Below, in pieces: positions 36,504 to 43,890 of a stretch of 64,000 nucleotides of DNA. Numbering within the stretch: the first letter of the stretch is position 1; each line of letters opens with the position of its first letter. The translations under genes were made by a program, and so were the position numbers. This DNA comes from Nannocystis punicea (GTDB lineage Bacteria; Myxococcota_A; Polyangia; Nannocystales; Nannocystaceae), in contig NZ_CP114040.1 in assembly GCF_026965555.1 (NCBI RefSeq), positions 8,096,001-8,160,000 of the forward strand, written 5' to 3'. The notes below the pieces were generated by a model, which saw only the letters and a program-made list of their open reading frames with translations, was not told the origin of the DNA and did no database searches.

Positions 36504-36582
36504 CGGACGACTTCGGGTGGGCCGACTGCACCCCGCTCAGCTTCACCGAGGGGACGAGGGCGAGCCCAATAACGCCGGCGCC
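36503..36582 (+). pseudogene. C-type lectin domain fragment with frameshift
   Basis: These bases are a degenerate copy of part of the lectin domain of the gene at 34064 (bases from about 35825, DDFVWTDGTPLSFTAWNEGE). About nine in ten bases match, but one base is missing after CTTCACCG, so the frame breaks. It joins directly to the LysR tail copy at 36503. Confidence 0.7.
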
Positions 36583-36716
36583 CACCCGAGCCCGGTATCG
36601 GGTTGAGGTCGTCACATACGGTTCGGAACGGTCAGCCCGAGGAACCGCGGGAGGCGCAGCGCCGAGCGGCAAAGGCCGCCCGGCCCGCTTGCTCTGGCAT
36701 CACTTGACGCTACAGA

Positions 36717-37100
36717 GTGAGCATGTTTGCCCAGGCTCTCATCGCCGCCGTGATGCTGATGGCCTCCGTGTCGGAGTCAGAGGAGGAGGAGCCACGCCTC
36801 CGCCTCGACGCCTACCTGGACGAGTTCTGCATCGACGCACCAGAGGGGTCGTGCGACGCCCTGTACAAGATGGCGGACGCCATCGAGCGCTTCATCGTGC
36901 GCGGCGCCACAGATGCCGGGATGTGGTGCTGTGAGTCGTGCGGGCCAGGCCAGCTGTCGGATGCCAAGATCACGTGCGGCGGTTGCGCCAAGACCACTGA
37001 GAGCTGGAAATGCGGTTCTGTTCGATTCGCGGATCAGCCGTGGTCACTCGATTGCCCTGGGGCCACAGCCGAGATGGGCGGCTCTGTCAGCTGCTTCTGA
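36717..37100 (+). CDS. Small secreted Cys-rich protein
   Basis: About 126 residues (GTG 36717 or ATG 36723). MFAQALIAAVMLMASVSES is a short signal peptide, followed by acidic residues and a domain with about ten Cys arranged as C-x5-C, CCESC, and C-GGC. The spacing suggests several disulphides or a metal knuckle, in a secreted protein of unknown function. Weak third-position bias compared with neighbours suggests recent arrival or relaxed selection. Confidence 0.55.
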   Translation: MSMFAQALIAAVMLMASVSESEEEEPRLRLDAYLDEFCIDAPEGSCDALYKMADAIERFIVRGATDAGMWCCESCGPGQLSDAKITCGGCAKTTESWKCGSVRFADQPWSLDCPGATAEMGGSVSCF

Positions 37101-37229
37101 CATCCCGGCACCAGCCGGGCGCGGCTCCGCGCGCGGCGGTCTCGCGCGTGCATTTTGTCTGCGACATCCGGCTGCGACCCCGGTCCTCCGGGCGACGAGG
37201 CGCGCTGCCGCCTCGCGAGGCCGCTGAAC

Positions 37230-38669
37230 ATGACTCGACAACTGCATGAGAGGACCACGACATCCACTTCGACCGCGCGCACGGGCGGCGGACGCCCGCT
37301 CGCATTCGTGGCGGCGTTCCTGCTCGGGGCGGCCTGCGGCGGGTTCGCCGACGACGACGACACGACGGCCGGCACCGGGCCCGACGACCCTTCCGGCGAT
37401 CCCTGCGCGGCGTTCACCGACTGCGTGGAATGCGGGGACGCGGGCCTCGAGTGCGCCTGGTGTGCGGGGACGTGCCGGAGCCGTCCCGACGGCGTCTCGA
37501 TCAGCGACGACTCCTGGTGCGAGTGGGGTTTCGCGGAGGGCGGCACCGCTTGCAAGGACATCGACGGCATCAGGATCGTCGAGAGCACGCTCCCGATCGA
37601 CTGTCGCTCGTCGATGAACGAGGAAGATCCGCGCTGTCGGGTCCCCGACGACGACAACGCCGCCGAGCTCGGCGAGGGCCCTGCCTTCCCGGGCGGCTTC
37701 GGCGGGCTCTTCGGCGGCTACCTCGACGTCGCCGGCAACCGCATCATCCTCGGCGCGATGACCAATCGTCCGGGCGACGAGCTCGGATCGATCTGGACGG
37801 CCGACCTCGCGACCGGCGACCGGGCGCTCGTGTCGGGCGCGACCGAGGACGCGATCGTCGGGTGGATCGAGCGCGGCGCCGGCCCGGGCTTCGGCACGAG
37901 GGTGTTCGACGTCGACCTCGCGCCCGACGGCGCCTGGATCGCGTACGCCGACGCGGGTCTGTTCCGGGTCGACCCGGACACCGGCGATCGGACTCAACTC
38001 TGGTCCTATGAGAGCACGCCGTGCGTCCATGTCGGGATCGTCTTCGCTCCGAACAGCATCGACGGCAGCTCGGTCGCGGTCGACCCCGACGGGACGATGT
38101 ACATCGCGTCCGGCGAGGACGAGAACGTCGATCCGCCCCCGGACAGCGGCGTGTTCGCCATCAAGCCCGACGGCTCGTGCCGCATGCTGACGATGAGCTC
38201 GTCCGAGACCGAGCGCGTGGTCGGCAAGGGTCCGCTGGTCGGCGGCGACTACCGCGGACTGGTGCTTCAGGGCGACAAGTTGCTCGCGCTCGGCATGCCG
38301 GGGGATATCCACGAGATCGACCTGACGACCGGCGATCGCCGCCTCGTCACGAGCGAGACGAGAAACGTCGGCGAGGGGCCGCCCGCCGACTATCAGTACC
38401 TCGCCGTCTCGAGCACCGGCACGCTCCTCGCCTCGGGCGACAGCGTCGACTCCTTCGAGGACGCGACCCGCGCGATGACCGAGATCGACCCCAGCTCCGG
38501 CGATCGCAAGCTCCGCTGGGCTTACCGCGGACCCGCGACATCCTCGCCCCAGATGACGTGGATCGCGCCGCACCCGGATCTGCCGGGGATTTACATCGCC
38601 ATCGAGGAAGGCGAGTCCCTCGTGCTCTACGAGCCCGCGAGCGGCAACACGAACCTCCTGTCGCACTGA
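37230..38669 (+). CDS. Lipoprotein with PSI-like Cys module and beta-propeller
   Basis: A 479-residue product from ATG 37230. The leader has a hydrophobic run and lipobox (FVAAFLLGAACGG). An acidic linker precedes a Cys-rich block, DCVECGDAGLECAWCAGTC, which resembles PSI modules. The rest, about 360 residues, has repeated blade-like strands (SIWTADLATGDRALVSG, GLFRVDPDTGDRTQLWSY, DIHEIDLTTGDRRLVTSE, MTEIDPSSGDRKLRWAY), a propeller with a D-x-x-T-G-D-R repeat. It probably binds a ligand at the cell surface. No enzyme motif was seen. Confidence 0.78.
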   Translation: MTRQLHERTTTSTSTARTGGGRPLAFVAAFLLGAACGGFADDDDTTAGTGPDDPSGDPCAAFTDCVECGDAGLECAWCAGTCRSRPDGVSISDDSWCEWGFAEGGTACKDIDGIRIVESTLPIDCRSSMNEEDPRCRVPDDDNAAELGEGPAFPGGFGGLFGGYLDVAGNRIILGAMTNRPGDELGSIWTADLATGDRALVSGATEDAIVGWIERGAGPGFGTRVFDVDLAPDGAWIAYADAGLFRVDPDTGDRTQLWSYESTPCVHVGIVFAPNSIDGSSVAVDPDGTMYIASGEDENVDPPPDSGVFAIKPDGSCRMLTMSSSETERVVGKGPLVGGDYRGLVLQGDKLLALGMPGDIHEIDLTTGDRRLVTSETRNVGEGPPADYQYLAVSSTGTLLASGDSVDSFEDATRAMTEIDPSSGDRKLRWAYRGPATSSPQMTWIAPHPDLPGIYIAIEEGESLVLYEPASGNTNLLSH

Positions 38670-38940
38670 TGCGGGCGAGGCCGGGTGGGCTGGTGGATCT
38701 GGCCGCCGATTCGGAGGACGAGACGATCACGCCCATGCTGCGCCCGTCTCTTCCGTGCGCCTGCGGCGACAGCTCCCGGCCCAGCCCCTCGAGCACAGGC
38801 AGCGGGAGCGCCGAGTCGTTCGATGTCCCTCCTGGACCGGAGGCCGAACATCCTCTTCCCTGAAGGCGCAGGCGGATTCTTTCCAGATCGATGGTGATGA
38901 TCGGTAAGCAGGTTGGGATGAACCCTGCGCACGCGCCCCC
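38670..38940. other. Gap with no recognised feature
   Basis: Frames here are open but show no motif. The region separates the convergent propeller lipoprotein and LysR genes, and no strong hairpin is visible. Confidence 0.4.
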
Positions 38941-39813
38941 TCACCTCCGCCCCGCACCTGTCCCATGCGCCAGGTGCTTGCGCACGTGGGCCTCGAGCGC
39001 CGCCACCTCCGCGATCACCGGCGCTCGCTTGCGCTTGATCAGGTGCACCTGCAGCCGCGGCAGGTCCACCACCGGCACCGCCACCGTCCCCGGCGGCGTC
39101 GGGATGTACGCGTTGACGACCGTGAGTCCGAGGCCGAGCGACGCGTAGTGCGTCATCAGCTCCCAGCCGTCGACCTCGACCGCCACGTGCAGGTCGCCGC
39201 CGAGCGCCGCGGCCAGGGTCGCCCGGTGCGTGCGCCCGGCCGGCGGCAGGATCAGCGGGCGGCCGGCCAGCGCGCGCGCGCGGATGTGTCGCCGCTGGGC
39301 CAGCGGGTCGTGCTCCGGCACGATCGCCACCTGGCCGACCTCGAGCACGCGTGTGCCGTCGAGCTCCGGGTCGGCCTCGAGCAGCGACGTGAGGCCGAGG
39401 TGGGCCCGGCCGCTGCGCACCGCCTCGACCGTGGCCGGCCGGTCCTCCGTGCGCAGCGACAGCGGGCCTGACCAGCCGCGCAGGGCGTGGGCCAGCACGT
39501 ACAGCTGCAGCGCTCGCCCGGCGCTGACGACCGGCACCGTCGCCACCTTGCCGGTCGCACGCGCGGCGAAGCGGTCGACCGCGCCGAGCACCTCGCGGGC
39601 CAGGACCTCGACCTCCTGCCCGCGCGGGGTCAGGCGCAGCGTCCGGCCCTCGAAGCGGTAGAGCGGCCCCGCCCACCCGGCCAGCTGCTTGACCTGGGTG
39701 TGCAGCGCCGGCTGCGACAGGTGCAGGCGCGCCGCCGCGGCCGTGAAGCCGCCGGTTTCGACGACGGCGAGGAAGGCGCGGAGCCAGTCGAGGCGGACCT
39801 CCGAGGTATCCAT
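38941..39813 (-). CDS. LysR-type transcriptional regulator
   Basis: A 290-residue LysR regulator from ATG 39813. The N-terminal winged helix reads LDWLRAFLAVVETGGFTAAA, then ARLHLSQPALHTQVKQL, followed by the effector-binding domain (LGLTSLLEADPELDGT, VAIVPEHDPLAQRR, GWELMTHYASLGLGLTVVNA). The length is typical. It is divergent from the HAD-like gene, with a 90-base gap, the classic layout for a LysR protein regulating its neighbour (inference). The gap contains TTGAATATACC and the hairpin noted at 39868. Confidence 0.9.
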   Translation of the reverse strand: MDTSEVRLDWLRAFLAVVETGGFTAAAARLHLSQPALHTQVKQLAGWAGPLYRFEGRTLRLTPRGQEVEVLAREVLGAVDRFAARATGKVATVPVVSAGRALQLYVLAHALRGWSGPLSLRTEDRPATVEAVRSGRAHLGLTSLLEADPELDGTRVLEVGQVAIVPEHDPLAQRRHIRARALAGRPLILPPAGRTHRATLAAALGGDLHVAVEVDGWELMTHYASLGLGLTVVNAYIPTPPGTVAVPVVDLPRLQVHLIKRKRAPVIAEVAALEAHVRKHLAHGTGAGRR

Positions 39814-39867
39814 TTCTTGAATATACCCTCCAAAACGAATCGTGTACATGGATGCTACGGCGATGCA

Positions 39868-39895
39868 CTCTCCTGCCCGTAACCAAGCAGGAGAG
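39868..39895 (+). promoter_or_regulatory. Perfect hairpin that contains the Shine-Dalgarno of the HAD-like gene
   Basis: CTCTCCTGC (39868-39876) and GCAGGAGAG (39887-39895) are perfect 9-base complementary arms with a 10-base loop. The AGGAGA in the right arm is the ribosome-binding site, 8 bases before the ATG at 39904. In mRNA the hairpin would hide it. This is the layout of a translational switch (RNA thermometer, riboswitch or protein-operated). Confidence 0.65.
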
Positions 39896-39903
39896 ATTTA
39901 CTT

Positions 39904-40401
39904 ATGCATCGAATCGGCATCGACATCGGCCGCGTCATCATCGGCCCGGTCATCGACGGGCGCGCGGACACCAGCTTCCTCGGCTCCGGGCACGCGGAGG
40001 CCATGCGCACCCCGCCGGCCCCGGGCGCCTTCGCCGGCGTCGCCGACCTGGTCGCTCGCACCGGCGGCAACGCCTGGCTGGTGTCCAAGTGCGGGCCCGG
40101 AGTCCAGGCCAAGACGCGGGCCTGGCTGGCCCACCACCGCTTCTGGGACCAGACCGGCATGGACCCGTCGCACCTGCGCTTCTGCCTCGCGCGCCCCGAC
40201 AAGGCCGTCCACGCGCGCAAGCTCCGGCTCACCGTCATGATCGACGACCGCCTCGACGTGCTCGAGCACCTGCGCGGGATCGTCGAGCACAAGCTGCTGT
40301 TCGGCGAGCAGAAGCGCCCCGCCCCGCCGTGGACCACGCCCGTCCTCGACTGGGCCACCGTGCGCGAGTGGGCGGCGCGTCAGTGGGCCTCCGCGGCCTG
40401 A
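39904..40401 (+). CDS. HAD-like hydrolase/nucleotidase-type protein
   Basis: A 165-residue protein. MHRIGIDIGRVIIGPV holds a D-x-G variant of HAD motif I, WLVSKCG is like motif II, and VMIDDRLDVLEHL is like motif IV. The second Asp of the usual DxD in motif I is replaced by Gly, as in some non-phosphatase or unusual HAD proteins, so activity is uncertain. The start is supported by GCAGGAGAG 8 bases upstream. It is divergent from LysR, which may control it. Confidence 0.7.
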   Translation: MHRIGIDIGRVIIGPVIDGRADTSFLGSGHAEAMRTPPAPGAFAGVADLVARTGGNAWLVSKCGPGVQAKTRAWLAHHRFWDQTGMDPSHLRFCLARPDKAVHARKLRLTVMIDDRLDVLEHLRGIVEHKLLFGEQKRPAPPWTTPVLDWATVREWAARQWASAA

Positions 40402-40718
40402 ACAAGACCACCCCGGGCGCGCGCGACCTCCTGCGCGCGCCCGGGCGACCTCGAAACCGTGTGTCTCTTGGGGCAGGTCATCGGCCTGCCCGATCCGCGC
40501 GAGCTCGTGGGCATGTGAGCGTCTCCGGCGGCCGGTCGTGCGTGGCGACGAAGTCGTCCGTCGATCGCACCCACCCGGGTTCGCGCGCGCCCGCTGCACG
40601 CGGCGGGACCACGAGGTGAACGCAGCCTGGTCGCGTGAGCGAGCACGTGTGCTTCGGTCCCCACGGGGGCCGGCGGGCGCGATTGCTGCGGTCCTGCGCC
40701 CGTGTTATCGTCACACTC
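40402..40718. other. Gap upstream of the propeller-ferritin gene
   Basis: About 317 bases with no supportable gene. The frame of the next gene stays open from 40635, but that part has no leader-like sequence. No clear promoter was seen. Confidence 0.4.
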
Positions 40719-42560
40719 ATGAACTCGCTTAAATTGAATGTAGCCCTGATCGCGGTGCTTCAGGCCGTCACGCTCGCGTGCTCCGTCAAGAACGCGGACG
40801 ACGGCGACGACGACGGCGCGACGAGCCAACAGCCCTGCAACTCCGGGTGGGAGTACGTCCTGCGCGCGTCGCAGGTGATGACCACGGAGGAGGCCGACCT
40901 GATCGCGGTGGTCGGTCCGAGCGCGAAGTTCTCGGTCGCGCTCACGGCCGACGGCCAGCTGCTCGCGCCGCAGACGAGCGTCGTGTACGAGCCGGTCGAG
41001 CAGCCCGCGGGCGGGACGCTGCGGGCCGTGGCGATGGGGCAGCTCGAATGCCCCGAGCTCGAGGCCTGCGCCGATCCGGTCGCTGTCGCCGTGGGCGACA
41101 CCGGGGCCGCGCTCCGCAGCGCCGACGGCGGAAAGACGTGGAGCCCACTCGACGTCGGCACCACCGCCGACCTGCGCGCGGCGGCGCTGGTGACGGTGCG
41201 CCTCCCCGGCGAGGTCCGCGAGTTCGTCGGGGTGATCGTCGGCGACGGCGTGCTGCTGCGCTCGGACGACGCGGGCACGACGTGGGTGCCCGTGCCGCTC
41301 GAGCCGGCGCTGACCGGCTCGCTCCGCGCGGTCGAGGCCGGCAGGACGCGGATCGTCGCGGTGGGCGACGGCGGCCTGGCGATCGCCAGCACCGACGCGG
41401 GCGCGACGTGGAAGAAGCTCGAGACCGGCACGACCGCCGACCTGCGGCGGCTGGCGTTCGATCAAGAGCGGGTGTTCGCGGTCACCAGCGCCGGCGAGGT
41501 GGTGGCGGAGGATGAGAACCTGGCCTTCAAGACAGTCGTGCCTTCGGCGCCGGTGGTCGACGTCGGCCAGCTGAGCAGCCTCGGTCGCGTCGCGCTGTTC
41601 GCCGACGGGCGGATCGGCCCGTGGCCGGAGGACTCGCCGCTGGCCCAGTCGATCGCGCTGCCGTCGCAGCCGCGGGCGTTCTCGCGGGGCGGCAACGACG
41701 TGGTGGTCGGGGACGACGGGATGATCGCCGAGGTGTTCGTCGACTCGCAGGAGGGCTGCTTCGAGGACAGCGTCGGCCGCCCCTTCGTGGTCGAGGGCGC
41801 AGCGCTGGCGGCCGCGGTGATCGGGCGCGACGACTGGTGCGAGCCGGCCGCGGTCGCGCTCGCCGGCCTCGACGCACCCGCGCGCGAGCGCCTGGCGGCC
41901 GCCTGGGGCCGCGACGCGGCGTACGAGCACGCGTCGGTCGCCGCGTTCGCCCGCTGGATCGTCGAGCTGCTGGCGTGCGCGGCCCCGCCGGCGCTGGTGT
42001 CCGCCGCGCAGGCGGCGATCGCCGACGAGATCGAGCACGCCCGCCTGTGCTTCGGCCTGGCCTCGGCGTACGCGGGGCGGCCGGTCGGGCCAGGGGCGCT
42101 GCCGATCGAGAATGCCATGCCTGTCTCTTCGGACATGTCTCGATTGGCGGTGTCGACGCTGATCGAGGGCTGCGTCGGCGAGACGATCGCCGCGGTCGAG
42201 GCCGGCTACGCCGCGGCCCTGTGCGCCGATCCGGCGGTGGCGCGGGTGCTGCGGACGATCGCGGCCGACGAGCAGCGCCACGCCGCCCTGGCCTGGCGGG
42301 CGCTGGCGTGGGCGCTGGAGCGCGGCGGGGCGCCCGTGCGAGCGGCCGTGACGGCGGCGGTCGCGGAGCTGCGGCCGCCGCGGATCGCGTCGGACGAGCT
42401 CGGCGACCCCGCCCGCGGTCGCCTCGGCGCGGCCGAGCGGCGCACGCTCGCTGCGACGACGCTGCGGGCAGTGATCGCTCCGTCGGCGCAGCGCCTGCTT
42501 CGGCGCACCCACGGGCGCGACGCAACGAGCGAGTCGGCAGGGCCGCCGGCGCTCGCCTGA
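40719..42560 (+). CDS. Lipoprotein: Asp-box beta-propeller plus ferritin-like diiron domain
   Basis: A 613-residue lipoprotein; ATG 40719 gives MNSLKLNVALIAVLQAVTLAC. Residues of about 60-370 form a propeller with Asp-box repeats S-x-D-x-G-x-T-W (SADGGKTWSPL, SDDAGTTWVPV, STDAGATWKKL), related to sialidase/YCF48 propellers. From about 385, GRPFVVEG...IGRDDW leads into a ferritin-like four-helix bundle with probable diiron ligands E403, E439, H442, E488, E518 and H521 (EHAS, EIEHAR, GETIAA, DEQRHA). An insertion, MPVSSDMSR, between helices is the translation of a palindrome copy at 42122. The C-terminal tail is a low-complexity RRTHGRDATSESAG that continues as DNA repeats after the stop. Possible role: surface oxidase or iron/peroxide handling (inference). 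Confidence 0.85.
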   Translation: MNSLKLNVALIAVLQAVTLACSVKNADDGDDDGATSQQPCNSGWEYVLRASQVMTTEEADLIAVVGPSAKFSVALTADGQLLAPQTSVVYEPVEQPAGGTLRAVAMGQLECPELEACADPVAVAVGDTGAALRSADGGKTWSPLDVGTTADLRAAALVTVRLPGEVREFVGVIVGDGVLLRSDDAGTTWVPVPLEPALTGSLRAVEAGRTRIVAVGDGGLAIASTDAGATWKKLETGTTADLRRLAFDQERVFAVTSAGEVVAEDENLAFKTVVPSAPVVDVGQLSSLGRVALFADGRIGPWPEDSPLAQSIALPSQPRAFSRGGNDVVVGDDGMIAEVFVDSQEGCFEDSVGRPFVVEGAALAAAVIGRDDWCEPAAVALAGLDAPARERLAAAWGRDAAYEHASVAAFARWIVELLACAAPPALVSAAQAAIADEIEHARLCFGLASAYAGRPVGPGALPIENAMPVSSDMSRLAVSTLIEGCVGETIAAVEAGYAAALCADPAVARVLRTIAADEQRHAALAWRALAWALERGGAPVRAAVTAAVAELRPPRIASDELGDPARGRLGAAERRTLAATTLRAVIAPSAQRLLRRTHGRDATSESAGPPALA

Positions 42561-42838
42561 GCGCGCCCGGGCTCCCGCAGCGCCTGCGCAGGCGCACCGC
42601 GGGCGCGACGCGACCAGCAATCGGCAGGACCACCGGCGCTCGCCGGATCGCGGCCGGGCTCGGTGGTGCGCCTGCTCAGGCGCGGGCACACCGCGACGAG
42701 CGAATCGGCAGGGCAACGGGCGCTCGCCGGATTGCAGCCGGGCTCGGCAGTGCGCCTGCTCAGGCGCACCCGCGGGCGCGACGCGACGAGCGAGTCGGCG
42801 GAGCGCCGGGCTCGCCGGATCGCGGCCGGGCGGCGGCG
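42491..42838 (+). repeat. Four tandem copies of an 84-89-base unit with internal palindrome
   Basis: Copies begin at about 42491 (inside the gene end), 42580, 42668 and 42752. Each starts with GCGCCTGCTCAGGCGC or a close form (7-base arms around CT), followed by a region coding-like for HGRDATSESAG and then CTCGCCGGATCGCGGCCGGG. The first copy codes the C-terminus of the ferritin-like lipoprotein; the others follow the stop and carry small changes. The repeats fill the gap before 42892. Confidence 0.85.
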
Positions 42839-42891
42839 AGTCGCCGCGGCCGGGCGATGGCTCGCCGCGAGACCGCGCGTATCCTCGCAGC

Positions 42892-43761
42892 ATGCAACCC
42901 GAAGTCCGTGCCCGCCGGCAGGCGCTCGGCTTCGTCGTCCTGACGCTGCTCGTCGCGGCGATCTACGAGGCTGCGATCGTCCGTGCCGGCGGGCTGCGGG
43001 CGGTGCCGGCGCTCGTCACGATCAGCCTGATGTGGGTGCCGATGAAGGTGTCGTTCGCCCTGCGGCTCGCCGGGCGCGAGTCGTTCGCCGACGTCGGCTG
43101 GCGACGCGGGCCGTGGCGCGGCCTGGCGCTGGCCTACGCGCTGCCCGCCGCGTGCGCCGCGTTCACCTACGGCGCCGCGGCTCTCACCGGCGGCGTGTGG
43201 TTCGCGCCTCCGGAGCACCTCGCGGGGCATCCGGCGCCGATAAAGCTGTGGCTCGCGGACGCGGCGCTGGAGGCGACGCTGGTGGTGGCAGTCGGCATGG
43301 TGCCCGCATTCGGCGAAGAGGTCGGCTGGCGCGGCTATCTGCTGCCGCGATTGCTGCGCGGCCGGGTCGCGGCCCCGCTGCTCCTGAGCGGCGCGGTGTG
43401 GGGCCTCTATCACCTGCCGCTGATCGTCTGGGGTGATTACGCGACCAGCTCGCAGCCGTGGCTCAGCGCCGCGCTGTTCATGGCGACGATCGTCCCCGCC
43501 GGCGTGGTGTTCGGCTGGCTGCGCCTGGCCACGGGCAGCATCTGGCCGTGCGTGCTCGCCCATTCGGCGCACAACGCGTTCTACCAGGCGGTGTTCGACC
43601 CGTGGTTCACCGGCCCGCTCGAGCCGTTCCTGGCCGGCGAGGCCGGCCTGTTCTCCTGCGCCGCGTACTCCGCGGTGGCGCTATGGTTGCAACGCACCGG
43701 CCGGCTGACGCGCGCGCTCGCGGCGAACAGGACGCCTGGCCCTGCGCCGGGGCGCGGATGA
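42892..43761 (+). CDS. CPBP-family intramembrane metalloprotease
   Basis: A 289-residue membrane protein of the CPBP (CAAX protease/bacteriocin-processing) family. The catalytic segment is FGEEVGWRGYLLPRLL (E-E-x3-R), with the second motif WGLYHLPL and the third AHSAHNAF giving the metal-binding His residues. About eight membrane helices are predicted. Known relatives act as prenyl-protein or peptide proteases in the membrane; the target here is unknown. It is convergent with the 43891 gene. Confidence 0.88.
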   Translation: MQPEVRARRQALGFVVLTLLVAAIYEAAIVRAGGLRAVPALVTISLMWVPMKVSFALRLAGRESFADVGWRRGPWRGLALAYALPAACAAFTYGAAALTGGVWFAPPEHLAGHPAPIKLWLADAALEATLVVAVGMVPAFGEEVGWRGYLLPRLLRGRVAAPLLLSGAVWGLYHLPLIVWGDYATSSQPWLSAALFMATIVPAGVVFGWLRLATGSIWPCVLAHSAHNAFYQAVFDPWFTGPLEPFLAGEAGLFSCAAYSAVALWLQRTGRLTRALAANRTPGPAPGRG

Positions 43762-43890
43762 ATCATCACACCCGCGAGGGCCGCGCTCGCGCCGACGCGC
43801 GTGAATCAGCCTCCACGCCGGCGACCCCCGCATGAATCATCACACCCGCGACCGCTGCGCCCGCGCCTCGCCGGCGCATGCAATCAACCT
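43758..43890. repeat. Two direct repeats, about 74 bases apart
   Basis: The sequence ATGAATCATCACACCCGCGA occurs at 43758 and again at 43832. After each, a less similar second half (GTGAATCAGCCTCCACGCC versus ATGCAATCAACCTTCACGCC) reaches into the 3' end of the minus-strand gene. This looks like a duplicated 3' end in the convergent intergenic region. Related GTGAATC motifs occur around 33829 and 63088. Confidence 0.6.
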
